Shown: piece by piece, positions 24,666 through 33,710 of the stretch
Layout: each line of letters starts with the position of its first letter
Position numbering within the stretch: position 1 is the first letter of the stretch
Source: Polaribacter sp. MED152
GTDB taxonomy: Bacteria; Bacteroidota; Bacteroidia; Flavobacteriales; Flavobacteriaceae
Length of the DNA: 64,000 nucleotides
Assembly: GCF_000152945.2 (NCBI RefSeq)
Contig: NC_020830.1
Coordinates: 1,808,501-1,872,500, forward strand
Direction: 5' to 3'
The notes under the pieces: generated by a model
Told to the model about the DNA's origin: nothing
The model's input: only the letters and a program-made list of their open reading frames with translations
Database searches by the model: none
Position numbers and translations under genes: made by a program

Positions 24666-27497
24666 ATGAAAAAATTTATCTTTTTTTTCTTCTTATCAAC
24701 CTCATTTTTATGTTTTGGCCAGCAAAGCGCAACAAGCGCTTCTAAAGTGGCTGAATCTCTAAAAATTAAAGAACAACTAGCTCAAAATTCTTTAGTTAAA
24801 AATGTAAGTTTTACAAATATTGGGCCAACAGTAATGAGTGGTAGAGTTGCAGATTTAGCTGTAAACCCTAACAATACTACAGAATTTTATGTGGGTTATG
24901 CTTCAGGTGGTTTATGGTATACAAATAATAATGGTACCACATTTACTCCAATTTTAGACAATTCTCCAACACAAAATATTGGTGATATTGCTGTAGACTG
25001 GAACTCAGGTACAATTTGGGTAGGTACAGGAGAAAAAAACTCTTCTAGATCTAGTTATGCAGGTATTGGTTTATTAAAATCTACAGACCAAGGTAAAACT
25101 TGGCAAAATATGGGTTTAACAGATTCTCATCATGTTAGTAGAATAGTTATAAATCCAAATAATGTTAACGAAGTTGTGGTTGGTGTTATAGGTCATTTGT
25201 ATTCTTCAAATGCAGAAAGAGGAATTTTTAAAACTACAGATGGTGGTAAAACTTGGGCAAAAACGCTATTTGTAAATAATGATACTGGTATTATTGATGT
25301 AGCATTTGCACCAGAAAATTTTAATACTATGTATGCTGCATCTTGGGAAAGAGAACGTAAAGCCTGGAACTTTGATGGTGATGGCTCTAATTCTGCCATT
25401 TATAAAAGTACAGATGCAGGTAATACCTGGACTAAAGTTTCAGACAATTCTGGTTTTCCTACAGGAAATGGAGTGGGTAGAATTGGTTTAGCTGTGTTTA
25501 ATGAAAACACAGTATATGCTTTGCATGACAGCCAATTTAGAAGACCAAAAGGCGCTGCAAGAAAAGCTTCTGATGCACTTACCAAAGAAGATTTTAAAAC
25601 AATGTCTAATGCAGAATTTTTAAAATTAGACGATAAAAAAATAAATACATTTTTAAAAAATAACGGTTTTCAAGAAAAGTACAGAGCAGAAAATGTAAAA
25701 CAAATGGTTAGAGTTGGTACAGTAAAACCAGCAGATTTAGCTAGTTACTTAGAAGACGCAAATGCTATGTTGTTTGATACTCAAGTTGTAGGTGCAGAAG
25801 TATTTAAAACTACCAATGGAGGAAAATCTTGGAAAAAAACACACAATAATTTCTTAGATGGTGTTTACAGTTCTTACGGTTATTATTTTGGTGAAATACG
25901 TGTTGACTTGCAAGATGAAAAAGCAATCTATGTTTTGGGTGTACCTATCATTAAATCGAAAGATGGTGGTAAAACCTTTACCTCAATTAGTAAAGAAAAT
26001 GTGCATTCAGATCATCAAGCATTATGGGTAAATCCAAAAAAATCTGGTCATATTTTAAATGGTAATGATGGTGGTTTAAACCTTTCTTATGATGATGGTG
26101 CAAGCTGGATTAAATTAAATGATCCTGCAGTTGGACAATTCTACTCTGTATATGCAGACACTCAAAAGAATTATAAAGTTTATGGTGGTTTACAAGACAA
26201 TGGTGTTTGGGTAGCTGCGAATAATGCAAGGGTAGATAAACGTTGGCAACAATCAGGTCAAAATCCTTACGAATCAATTATGGGTGGAGATGGTATGCAA
26301 GTACAAGTTGATGAAAGAAATCAAAATATTGTGTATACAGGTTATCAATTTGGAAATTATTTTAGAATTGATAGAGAAAAAGGCAAGCAAACTTATATTC
26401 AGCCAAAGCACACATTAGGTGAAACTCCTTATCGATTTAATTGGCAAACACCAATTTTATTGTCAAAACACAATCAAGATATTTTATATTTAGGAGGTAA
26501 TAAATTACACAGATCTTTAAATCAGGGTGATGATTGGGAAACGATTTCTGACGATTTAACCACAGGTGGTAAAAAAGGTAATGTAGCTTATGGTACTTTA
26601 ACCTCAATTTCAGAAAGTCCGTTTCAATTCGGATTAATTTATGTTGGTTCAGATGATGGTTACATCAACCTTACCAAAAACGGAGGTGGAAATTGGACAC
26701 GTATTTCTAATAACTTACCCCAAAATTTATGGGTGTCTAGAGTTATAGCATCTGCACATAAAAAAGAGCGTGTTTACGCAACTTTAAACGGTTATAGATT
26801 TGATGATTTTACAACTTATGTTTACATGTCTAATGATTATGGACAAAGTTGGACAAACATTGGTAAAAACATACCAACTTCTGCTGTAAATGTGATTAAA
26901 GAAGATCCAGAAAACGAAAATATACTGTATTTAGGTACAGATAATGGTTTGTATATTTCTTTTAATCAAGGTACATCTTGGGAAGCATTTAGTAATAACT
27001 TACCAAATGTTGCAGTGCACGATTTGGTAATACAGCCAACTGCAAAGCATTTAATTGTTGCCACTCATGGGCGTAGTTTATACAAAGCAGATATTTCTGC
27101 CTTACAAAACATGAATTCTGATGTAATTGCTAAATCTACTCACATTTTCAAAGTAAATAACATTAGAAAAAACAGAAACTGGGGTCGTTCTTGGAGTCAG
27201 TGGAGAGATGCTTATGAACCAGAAATTACCATTCCTTTTTATGCTAATGCAAACAGAAAAAGTACACTTGCCATTTACCATGGAGATGCAAAAGTAAACG
27301 AAATGGAAATAGCTTCTTCTAAGGGTTATAATGAAGTAGATTTTGACTTAACTTTTTCTAAGAAAGGATTAAAAACTTATGAGAAAGCAAATAAAAATTC
27401 GAAAATTAGAGCTGCACAAAATGGCGTAAACTATCTACCAAAAGGTAAGTACACTATTAAAATTGATGATGAAACAAGCAGTTTCGAAATAAAATAA
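24666..27497 (+). CDS. large exported BNR/sortilin-like beta-propeller protein
   Basis: 943 residues with a signal peptide (FFFLSTSFLCFGQQS). Many BNR/Asp-box strands of the form S-x-D-x-G-x-T-W are seen: KSTDQGKTWQNMG, KTTDGGKTWAKTL, KSTDAGNTWTKVS, KTTNGGKSWKKTH, KSKDGGKTFTSIS, MSNDYGQSWTNIG. They imply two propellers, as in the Vps10/sortilin and oligoxyloglucan-hydrolase folds. Residues about 290-378 form a charged, helix-rich insertion between blades (EDFKTMSNAEFLKLDDKKIN). The protein ends without a T9SS sorting domain. Often annotated as glycosyl hydrolase, but I see no catalytic set that would support this. It is monocistronic with a terminator after it. Confidence 0.82.
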   Translation: MKKFIFFFFLSTSFLCFGQQSATSASKVAESLKIKEQLAQNSLVKNVSFTNIGPTVMSGRVADLAVNPNNTTEFYVGYASGGLWYTNNNGTTFTPILDNSPTQNIGDIAVDWNSGTIWVGTGEKNSSRSSYAGIGLLKSTDQGKTWQNMGLTDSHHVSRIVINPNNVNEVVVGVIGHLYSSNAERGIFKTTDGGKTWAKTLFVNNDTGIIDVAFAPENFNTMYAASWERERKAWNFDGDGSNSAIYKSTDAGNTWTKVSDNSGFPTGNGVGRIGLAVFNENTVYALHDSQFRRPKGAARKASDALTKEDFKTMSNAEFLKLDDKKINTFLKNNGFQEKYRAENVKQMVRVGTVKPADLASYLEDANAMLFDTQVVGAEVFKTTNGGKSWKKTHNNFLDGVYSSYGYYFGEIRVDLQDEKAIYVLGVPIIKSKDGGKTFTSISKENVHSDHQALWVNPKKSGHILNGNDGGLNLSYDDGASWIKLNDPAVGQFYSVYADTQKNYKVYGGLQDNGVWVAANNARVDKRWQQSGQNPYESIMGGDGMQVQVDERNQNIVYTGYQFGNYFRIDREKGKQTYIQPKHTLGETPYRFNWQTPILLSKHNQDILYLGGNKLHRSLNQGDDWETISDDLTTGGKKGNVAYGTLTSISESPFQFGLIYVGSDDGYINLTKNGGGNWTRISNNLPQNLWVSRVIASAHKKERVYATLNGYRFDDFTTYVYMSNDYGQSWTNIGKNIPTSAVNVIKEDPENENILYLGTDNGLYISFNQGTSWEAFSNNLPNVAVHDLVIQPTAKHLIVATHGRSLYKADISALQNMNSDVIAKSTHIFKVNNIRKNRNWGRSWSQWRDAYEPEITIPFYANANRKSTLAIYHGDAKVNEMEIASSKGYNEVDFDLTFSKKGLKTYEKANKNSKIRAAQNGVNYLPKGKYTIKIDDETSSFEIK

Positions 27498-27501
27498 TTG
27501 T

Positions 27502-27530
27502 AAAAAAGGGGCTTTAAAAGTCCCTTTTTT
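27502..27530 (+). terminator. hairpin terminator after the BNR protein gene
   Basis: AAAAAAGGGGCTT pairs with AAGTCCCTTTTTT with one G-U pair. The stem is followed by a T-run and the next gene starts 15 nt later. Confidence 0.8.
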
Positions 27531-27544
27531 TATGACAAATATTT

Positions 27545-28165
27545 ATGAAAAAAACACTATTTCTATTATTTTTTAGTCTTGTAAGTATTTCAAATGCGCA
27601 ATCGAAATACACTGGTTTTTTTGAGCTTTCTACACCAAAAAAAGTCTGGGTAATTTTTCATCCTTTTAAGGCTAAAAAGGCATTTAGAATTTCTGAAGAA
27701 GCAAATAAAGTTTCAGACTCTATTAAAAAGACGAATGTCTTAGACAAAGACGCTTCAGGAGGCCAAGTTGATGCTTTTAGACATGCTTTTTGGATGGCAC
27801 GTTTAAGACAGGAGTTAGGAAAATCGGCTGCACGTTCGTTAGGTAAAGCACATGAAAGAGAAAACTACAAAACCTTTAAAAAAAGAAAACTAGAAGATGG
27901 TAGTGTACCTGATGAAATATCTTCTATAATGGATTTGCATAACAATGAACAAGGTTTGGCACTAGTTGTTAAAGACGAAAAAGTATCGCAGAAAGAATTA
28001 ATTATTAGAATAATTAATGCAATAAAAAGTGGTAAAATGAAAATTATCAAGAAAGATTCAAAAGGTAATTTTTTAACTTGTGAGGGTATTGTTATTTCAC
28101 CAAAAAGTTTAAAAGGAAAATGGAAAAACAACAAATGCCTAATTGCTTCTAACCCTAAAACTTAA
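27545..28165 (+). CDS. small exported protein, DUF6973-like
   Basis: 206 residues with a signal peptide (LFLLFFSLVSISNAQSK). The middle contains VDAFRHAFWMARLRQELG, then GKAHERENYK and MDLHNNEQGLALV. A conserved H-W, HE and D-H-N pattern in helices fits the uncharacterised DUF6973 family as I remember it, and could form a metal or catalytic site; that is inference. The C-terminus has a single cysteine pair (LTCEGIV, NNKCLIA). It lies between the BNR protein gene and sdhC, with a terminator before it, so it is probably expressed alone. Function unknown. Confidence 0.72.
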   Translation: MKKTLFLLFFSLVSISNAQSKYTGFFELSTPKKVWVIFHPFKAKKAFRISEEANKVSDSIKKTNVLDKDASGGQVDAFRHAFWMARLRQELGKSAARSLGKAHERENYKTFKKRKLEDGSVPDEISSIMDLHNNEQGLALVVKDEKVSQKELIIRIINAIKSGKMKIIKKDSKGNFLTCEGIVISPKSLKGKWKNNKCLIASNPKT

Positions 28166-28212
28166 GATTTATTTAAAACTATTCTAAATACTAGCGAAAA
28201 CGTTATAATTTC

Positions 28213-28244
28213 TTTGCTATGCATTTGTTTAAGCCTTATTTTTG
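28213..28244 (+). promoter_or_regulatory. Bacteroidetes-type promoter of sdhCAB
   Basis: TTTG (28213-28216), 20 nt, TATTTTTG (28237-28244). This is among the best matches to the Bacteroidetes consensus in the window, 27 nt before the sdhC ATG. Confidence 0.75.
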
Positions 28245-28271
28245 TATATAATTATTAACTAATTTAAAAAA

Positions 28272-28946
28272 ATGAGCGGATTTTTCAAATCTTCAATAGG
28301 TAAAAAAGTGTCTATGGCACTTTCTGCATTCTTCTTAATGGTTTTCCTTTTACAGCATCTATCAATAAATATGATGTCTGTATTTAGTGCAGATTTATTT
28401 AATGAAGTTTCACATTTTATGGGTACAAATCCAGTTGTACAATTTGCTTTACAGCCAATCTTAATTTTTGGTGTTGTATTTCACTTTATAATGGGTTTCA
28501 TCTTAGAAATTCAAAACAGAAATGCAAGAAATGTATCTTACGCACAAAACAATGGTTCTGCCAATTCTAGTTGGATGAGTAGAAACATGATTTGGTCTGG
28601 TGCAGCTATTTTAGCATTTATAATTTTGCACTTTATCGATTTTTGGTTTCCAGAAATCAATACAAAATTTATTCAAGGTGATTGGTCTGGTTTGCATAAT
28701 GGCGAATTTAGATATTACCATGAGTTACAAGAAAAGTTTGTAAACCCAATTAGAGTTGCTGGTTACTGTATTGCTTTTGTATTTTTAGGTTTACACTTAG
28801 CACACGGTTTTACCTCAGCATTTCAATCTGTAGGTGCAGCATCTTTACGTAAAAAATTAGGCGTATTAGGAAAAGTTTATGCTATTATAGTGCCTTTAGG
28901 CTTTATAATTATTGCGCTTTATCATCATTTAAATCATAACCATTAA
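28272..28946 (+). CDS. sdhC: succinate dehydrogenase cytochrome b subunit
   Basis: 224 residues with five hydrophobic segments, the single-subunit b558 type found with Bacteroidetes SdhA and SdhB. Histidines suitable as heme ligands lie in the helices: LLQHLSIN, FGVVFHFIMGF, ILHFIDFW, FLGLHLAHGF and IALYHHLNHNH. It anchors the complex in the inner membrane and exchanges electrons with menaquinone. It is the first gene of sdhCAB, 12 nt before sdhA, behind a well-matched promoter. Confidence 0.95.
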   Translation: MSGFFKSSIGKKVSMALSAFFLMVFLLQHLSINMMSVFSADLFNEVSHFMGTNPVVQFALQPILIFGVVFHFIMGFILEIQNRNARNVSYAQNNGSANSSWMSRNMIWSGAAILAFIILHFIDFWFPEINTKFIQGDWSGLHNGEFRYYHELQEKFVNPIRVAGYCIAFVFLGLHLAHGFTSAFQSVGAASLRKKLGVLGKVYAIIVPLGFIIIALYHHLNHNH

Positions 28947-28958
28947 TCTTAAATAACT

Positions 28959-30956
28959 ATGGCTTTAGATTCAAAAGTACCAAAGGGTCCAATTAAAGAT
29001 AAATGGACTGAATATAAAAATCACATAAACTTGGTAAACCCAGCAAACAAGCGTCATATAGATGTTATTGTTGTAGGTACAGGTTTAGCAGGTGGTTCTG
29101 CTTCTGCAACTTTAGCAGAATTAGGCTACAATGTAAAAGCATTTGCGTATCAAGATTCTCCAAGAAGAGCGCACTCAATTGCAGCTCAAGGAGGTATTAA
29201 CGCAGCAAAAAACTATCAAGGAGATGGAGACTCTACCTACAGATTATTTTATGATACTGTTAAAGGTGGAGATTACAGATCTCGTGAAGCAAACGTATAT
29301 AGATTAGCAGAAGTTTCTGCAAACATTATAGATCAATGTGTTGCACAAGGTGTACCTTTTGCACGTGATTATGGTGGTTTGTTAGACAACCGTTCTTTTG
29401 GTGGGGTTTTAGTATCTAGAACTTTCTACGCAAAAGGGCAAACTGGTCAGCAATTATTATTAGGTGCATACTCTGCAATGAACAGACAAATAGCACGTGG
29501 TAAAATAGAAATGTTTAACAGACATGAAATGTTAGACGTTGTTATTGTTGATGGTAAAGCAAGAGGAATTATTGCACGTAACTTAGTTACAGGAGAAATA
29601 GAGCGTCATTCAGCACATGCAGTTGTAATAGCATCTGGTGGTTATGGTAACGTATATTTCTTATCTACAAATGCAATGGGTTCTAACGTAACTGCAAGTT
29701 GGAAAGTGCATAAAAAAGGAGCATATTTTGCAAACCCTTGTTATACACAAATACACCCAACATGTATTCCACGTTCTGGAGACTATCAATCTAAATTAAC
29801 CTTAATGTCAGAATCATTAAGAAATGATGGTAGAATTTGGGTACCAAAAAATTTAGAAGATGTAAAATTAATTCGTGAAGGAAAGAAAAAACCTACAGAA
29901 TTATCTGAAGACGAAAGAGATTACTATTTAGAAAGAAGATATCCTGCTTTTGGTAACTTAGTACCAAGAGATGTTGCTTCTAGAGCTGCAAAAGAGCGTT
30001 GTGATGCTGGTTATGGAGTAAATGCTACAGGTGAAGCTGTATACTTAGACTTTGCATCATCTTTTGTCAGGTATGGTACAGAACAAGCAAAAATTCAAGG
30101 TATTGTAAATCCTACAGATGCTAAAATAAAAGAATTAGGTCAAGAAATTGTAAAAGCCAAATATGGTAACCTATTTCAAATGTATGAGAAAATTGTAGAT
30201 GAAAATCCATACGAAACACCAATGATGATTTACCCAGCTGTGCATTATACAATGGGTGGTGTTTGGGTTGATTATAACTTAATGACAACAATTCCTGGTT
30301 GTTATGCAATTGGTGAAGCCAACTTCTCAGATCATGGTGCAAACAGATTAGGAGCATCTGCACTAATGCAAGGTTTAGCAGATGGTTATTTTGTACTGCC
30401 ATATACTATTGGAGATTATTTAGCTGATGATATTAGAACAGGTAAAATATCTACAGAAACTCCAGAATTTGAGGCTGCAGAAAAAGAAGTAAGAGAAAGA
30501 ATTGAATTCTTTGTAAATAATAAAGGAACGCACTCTGTAGATTACTACCACAAGAAATTAGGAAAAATTATGTGGGACAAATGTGGAATGTCTAGAAACG
30601 CAGAAGGTTTAAAAACTGCAATTCAAGAAATTTCAGATTTAAGAAAAGATTTCTGGCAAAATGTAAATGTACCTGGTACAGATACAGAATTTAATGAGCA
30701 ATTGGCTAAAGCTGGTAGAGTTGCAGATTTCTTAGAGTTAGGAGAGCTATTTGCTAAAGATGCTTTAGAAAGAGAAGAATCTGCAGGAGGACACTTCAGA
30801 GAAGAATATCAAACAGAAGAAGGAGAAGCAAAACGTTTAAAAGAATTCCAATTTGTTTCTGCTTGGGAATATAAAGGAGAACCTAAAGATGCTGTTTTAC
30901 ACAAAGAGCCTTTAGAGTATGAGAATATAGAAGTAAAAGAAAGAAGTTATAAATAA
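28959..30956 (+). CDS. sdhA: succinate dehydrogenase / fumarate reductase flavoprotein subunit
   Basis: 665 residues, the long form used with b558-type SdhC. The FAD dinucleotide fold is [20 protein letters not shown]. The FAD attachment region is [20 protein letters not shown], with the histidine that carries FAD covalently. Active-site blocks [17 protein letters not shown] and [11 protein letters not shown], and the FAD-binding [20 protein letters not shown], are all present. It oxidises succinate to fumarate on the cytoplasmic side. It lies between sdhC and sdhB. Confidence 0.97.
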   Translation: MALDSKVPKGPIKDKWTEYKNHINLVNPANKRHIDVIVVGTGLAGGSASATLAELGYNVKAFAYQDSPRRAHSIAAQGGINAAKNYQGDGDSTYRLFYDTVKGGDYRSREANVYRLAEVSANIIDQCVAQGVPFARDYGGLLDNRSFGGVLVSRTFYAKGQTGQQLLLGAYSAMNRQIARGKIEMFNRHEMLDVVIVDGKARGIIARNLVTGEIERHSAHAVVIASGGYGNVYFLSTNAMGSNVTASWKVHKKGAYFANPCYTQIHPTCIPRSGDYQSKLTLMSESLRNDGRIWVPKNLEDVKLIREGKKKPTELSEDERDYYLERRYPAFGNLVPRDVASRAAKERCDAGYGVNATGEAVYLDFASSFVRYGTEQAKIQGIVNPTDAKIKELGQEIVKAKYGNLFQMYEKIVDENPYETPMMIYPAVHYTMGGVWVDYNLMTTIPGCYAIGEANFSDHGANRLGASALMQGLADGYFVLPYTIGDYLADDIRTGKISTETPEFEAAEKEVRERIEFFVNNKGTHSVDYYHKKLGKIMWDKCGMSRNAEGLKTAIQEISDLRKDFWQNVNVPGTDTEFNEQLAKAGRVADFLELGELFAKDALEREESAGGHFREEYQTEEGEAKRLKEFQFVSAWEYKGEPKDAVLHKEPLEYENIEVKERSYK

Positions 30957-30966
30957 AAAAGATAGA

Positions 30967-31707
30967 ATGAATTTAACACTTAAAATTTGGCGTCAAAAAG
31001 ATGCTTCAACCAAAGGTAAAATGGTTGATTATAAAGTTACTGAAATTTCAGAACACATGTCTTTTTTAGAAATGATGGATGTTTTGAACGAACAATTGGT
31101 AAACTCTGGTGAAGAACCAGTTGCTTTTGACCATGATTGTAGAGAAGGTATCTGTGGTATGTGCTCTATGTATATTAATGGTGAAGCACATGGACCAGAT
31201 AGAGGTGTTACTACCTGCCAATTACACATGCGTATGTTCAAAGATGGCGATACTATTACTATAGAACCTTGGAGAGCTGCAGCCTTTCCTGTAATCAAAG
31301 ATTTAGCAGTAGATCGTTCTGCTTTTGATAGAATACAACATGCAGGAGGTTACATCTCTGTAAATACCTCTGGTAATACTCAAGATGCAAATGCAATACC
31401 AATTAAAAAGGAAGCAGCAGATACAGCAATGGATGCAGCAACCTGTATTGGTTGTGGTGCTTGTGTAGCAACTTGTAAAAATAGTTCTGCAATGTTATTT
31501 GTAGGTGCAAAAGTATCTCAATATGCTTTATTACCTCAAGGACAAGTAGAAGCAGCAGACAGAGTTAGAAATATGGTTGCTCAAATGGACTTAGAAGGTT
31601 TTGGAAACTGTACAAATACAGGTGCATGTGAAGTTGAGTGCCCTAAAGGAATTTCTTTAGACAACATTGCAAGAATGAATAGAGAATTAATGAAAGCCTC
31701 AGTTTAA
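30967..31707 (+). CDS. sdhB: succinate dehydrogenase / fumarate reductase iron-sulfur subunit
   Basis: 246 residues. The 2Fe-2S site is CREGICGMC with a distal cysteine in GVTTCQLH. The second cysteine set is [11 protein letters not shown] and [12 protein letters not shown], for the 4Fe-4S and third clusters. It passes electrons from SdhA's FAD to the SdhC quinone site. The operon ends here with a strong terminator. Fe-S maturation could use the suf operon in the same window. Confidence 0.97.
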   Translation: MNLTLKIWRQKDASTKGKMVDYKVTEISEHMSFLEMMDVLNEQLVNSGEEPVAFDHDCREGICGMCSMYINGEAHGPDRGVTTCQLHMRMFKDGDTITIEPWRAAAFPVIKDLAVDRSAFDRIQHAGGYISVNTSGNTQDANAIPIKKEAADTAMDAATCIGCGACVATCKNSSAMLFVGAKVSQYALLPQGQVEAADRVRNMVAQMDLEGFGNCTNTGACEVECPKGISLDNIARMNRELMKASV

Positions 31708-31760
31708 GAACAAGGTTATTAACTCATTTAAATTTCTAAAATTTTAGAAAACAATCTAAT

Positions 31761-31796
31761 AAACCCAAAATGAAAAATCATTTTGGGTTTTGTTTT
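31761..31796 (+). terminator. strong terminator of sdhCAB
   Basis: AAACCCAAAATGA (31761-31773) and TCATTTTGGGTTT (31778-31790) form a perfect 13-bp stem with an AAAA loop, then TGTTTTA. The stop codon of the convergent XRE gene overlaps the T-rich tail. Confidence 0.92.
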
Positions 31797-32049
31797 ATTG
31801 CTCAAAATCTTCAAAGAATTCCTTAGGTGTTATATTAAGCGTATCTAAAATTTCAAAGAGCCTATAAACATCTAACTTAGTCTTACCTGTTTCTACCTTA
31901 AAATAGCCACTGTATGTTAAGTTAAGTTGTTCAGATATATCCCATTGAGTTAAACCTAACTCTTTGCGCCTATCTACTATTTTCTTTAAAACTAATTGCC
32001 TATTTAACTCAGATTTTTCTATTTCTTTTTCTTTAGCTTTCTCCCCCAT
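31795..32049 (-). CDS. XRE-family helix-turn-helix regulator
   Basis: 84 residues from ATG 32049 (MGEKAKEKEIEKSEL); a TTG at 32082 would add 11 residues. The HTH is seen in VDRRKELGLTQWDISEQLNL followed by TYSGYFKVETGKTKLDVYRL and FEILDTLNITPKEFF, a complete Cro/CI-type domain with a short charged N-terminal helix. Such proteins bind as dimers to inverted repeats. A perfect 25-bp inverted repeat lies 76 nt upstream of the ATG (43 nt from the TTG), so autoregulation is plausible. It is divergent from the peptide, GLPGLI and receptor genes and may control them. Confidence 0.85.
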   Translation of the reverse strand: MGEKAKEKEIEKSELNRQLVLKKIVDRRKELGLTQWDISEQLNLTYSGYFKVETGKTKLDVYRLFEILDTLNITPKEFFEDFEQ

Positions 32050-32087
32050 TATTTTTGTAATCCTTCTTTTTATTCCTAACAATAGCT

Positions 32088-32095
32088 CAAAAATA
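32088..32095 (-). promoter_or_regulatory. -7 box of the XRE gene
   Basis: The minus strand reads TATTTTTG, about 38 nt before the ATG at 32049. The inverted repeat begins 30 nt further upstream, where an operator would be expected. Confidence 0.5.
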
Positions 32096-32124
32096 AGTTA
32101 AAAGTTTGATACAGTAATTTCCAA

Positions 32125-32180
32125 TTTGGACTACCCATTTATGGGGATAAGGGTGTATCCCCATAAATGGGTAGTCCAAA
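32125..32180. repeat. perfect 25-bp inverted repeat in the XRE / peptide intergenic region
   Basis: The left arm is 32125-32149 and the right arm 32156-32180, with no mismatch, separated by AGGGTG. Each arm also carries a nearly symmetric core (CCCAT-TT-ATGGG and CCCAT-AA-ATGGG), giving two potential small sites inside one large dyad. The arms are clearly richer in G and C than the surrounding sequence. It could be an operator pair for the XRE protein, an RNA hairpin or a small mobile-type repeat. Confidence 0.85.
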
Positions 32181-32584
32181 ATAGGAATTAAATTTTTTGT
32201 AGAAAAACTCTAACTTTATTAAATTAGAAGAAAATTGCTCAATTCTTACAACTTCTCCCATTGTAATAATTACACTAAATTAAATCACTTTTTTTACTGG
32301 TACATAAATTTTTAGTGCAATTGAACACTAATAAAAACAAAATATTATTAACCTAAAAAAACCTCCGCTTGCGGAAATAAGAAATATAAAAATCTTGCAA
32401 ATAAATGTATCACTTAAAACCATTGCCTATGTAAATAAACAATAACAAACAGAGGAAGTGTTGCAAAAGTAAACCTTTTTCTACAAGTTTTTAGAGAATT
32501 TTAAACTTGTTGACTCATATAAAACTCAAAATATTTTTTAAATCAAAAAATCCCAATTAACGTTTGGGTTAAAAATTTTATATT
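32181..32584. other. non-coding AT-rich stretch with small inverted repeats
   Basis: No plausible gene on either strand. Three small dyads are visible: TCCGC-TT-GCGGA (32364-32375), ACAAGTTT...AAACTTGT (32483-32490 and 32503-32510) and CCCAA...TTGGG (32552-32568), the last only 16 nt before the ATG of the interrupted peptide gene. No convincing TTTG/TAnnTTTG promoter was found for that gene; TAAACTTG near 32502 is the nearest approach. Confidence 0.6.
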
Positions 32585-32848
32585 ATGAAAAAATTAATTT
32601 TAGCAATAATTTTTGTTTTTGCAACAGGAACTATTATGAATGCGAATACTTCTAACGAAGAAATAACTTAACCAACAACAGAAACTATTGAAGTAGTTGA
32701 AGATTTTGGTTGTAGAAGTGAGTGTAATGCAGATGCGAGGTATTGGGCTTTAGAATTATCAGAAGACCAAGAAGATAGAGGTGCAGGTGGTGAATTAATG
32801 ACTAAGTGGGCAGAATATTATAGTTCATGTGTAGATGCTAGATGCTAA
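32585..32848 (+). pseudogene. small exported four-cysteine peptide gene interrupted by an in-frame TAA
   Basis: An ATG opens a 28-codon frame with a typical signal peptide (MKKLILAIIFVFATGTIMNA followed by NTSNEEIT). It stops at TAA 32669-32671. The same frame then stays open for 58 more codons to TAA at 32846, encoding an acidic segment with four cysteines in two CxxxC-like pairs (GCRSEC and CVDARC). A single C-to-T change of a CAA codon would explain the stop. From memory, small proteins starting MKKLILAIxFVFATG with a short cysteine-containing tail are common in flavobacteria and uncharacterised. No start codon lies between the stop and the cysteines, so the second part is probably not made unless the stop is read through. 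Confidence 0.7.
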
Positions 32849-32870
32849 TTTTTTTAACCATTAAATTTAA

Positions 32871-32898
32871 TGTCTAGAGAATTTTCTCTAGGCATTTT
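32871..32898 (+). terminator. hairpin between the peptide gene and the first GLPGLI gene
   Basis: TGTCTAGAGAA (32871-32881) pairs with TTCTCTAGGCA (32884-32894) with one G-U pair, followed by TTTT. The short T-run suggests a partial terminator or processing hairpin that would lower downstream expression relative to the peptide. Confidence 0.6.
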
Positions 32899-32909
32899 AA
32901 AATATATTT

Positions 32910-33644
32910 ATGAAACAACTAAAATTAAATTTCTTTTTATTTTTCTTCTGCTTAATATCAAATTTATCAAGTCAAAATAGCATATCAGGATTTATTAACT
33001 ATGAATCAACTATAAGTAGTAAAAAATTAGACGATTATTTAACTAACAAAAGAAAGAAAATAAAAAATCAAAGAGAAAGTGTTCTTGAGTCATTAGATAA
33101 GGTTTATTTATATACAACTCCAATAAAATCCAAATTAACCTTTTCTAAAGGTGAAGGTTTATTTATTGTTGAAGATAAATTAAGTACAGATATACATAAT
33201 TTAGGTCAAAGATATCAAAAAATAAGTGCTGGTGGCTCAAATGAGTATTATTACAATGAGCATACAAAAACGTATTTAATAAAAAATTGCGAAGCATTAG
33301 GCGAGTGTTTTATTTTTGATAATAAATATTTAGAATGGAAATTGACTCAAGAATCTAAAATAATAAATGGTTATAAATCTTACAAAGCAACAAGAAGTAA
33401 TGGTAAAGTAATTGCTTGGTACACTCCTGCAATTCCTATTAATTATGGACCTAAAGGAGAATATGGCTTACCAGGTTTGATTTTAGAATTAGAAATAGGA
33501 AAAATAATTTTTAAAGCCACTAAAATTATATTAAACCCTAAAGAGAAAGTAAATGTACAAGAACCCAAAGGGGGTAAAAGGGTCTCTTATGAAGAATATA
33601 ATAAAATTATGAAAAAAGCTAAAAAAAGTGTTTTTGGTAATTAA
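32910..33644 (+). CDS. GLPGLI family exported protein (first copy)
   Basis: 244 residues with a signal peptide (FLFFFCLISNLSSQNS) and no lipobox. The naming motif GLPGLI lies at residues 186-191, after WYTPAIPINYGPKGEY, exactly the family context. The C-terminus is lysine-rich. The family is restricted to Bacteroidetes as far as I know, is exported, and often lies beside genes for TonB-receptor-like barrels; its biochemical role is not established. The next gene encodes a second copy and the third a barrel, so it probably acts at the outer membrane with them. Confidence 0.9.
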   Translation: MKQLKLNFFLFFFCLISNLSSQNSISGFINYESTISSKKLDDYLTNKRKKIKNQRESVLESLDKVYLYTTPIKSKLTFSKGEGLFIVEDKLSTDIHNLGQRYQKISAGGSNEYYYNEHTKTYLIKNCEALGECFIFDNKYLEWKLTQESKIINGYKSYKATRSNGKVIAWYTPAIPINYGPKGEYGLPGLILELEIGKIIFKATKIILNPKEKVNVQEPKGGKRVSYEEYNKIMKKAKKSVFGN

Positions 33645-33710
33645 TCTATTTCAACCTATCGACTTTGAAACTATGCAATATTATTTTCGTTCTTAAAAGA
33701 AAACATCGAG

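Noticed and set aside
32364-32375. TCCGC-TT-GCGGA as a functional hairpin
   Set aside because: Five-base arms with a two-base loop and no T-run or nearby gene end; too short to support a claim.
32669-32671. Recoded stop (selenocysteine or similar) in the peptide gene
   Set aside because: The codon is TAA, not TGA, and no selenocysteine-type hairpin or conserved recoding context is seen; a nonsense mutation is simpler.
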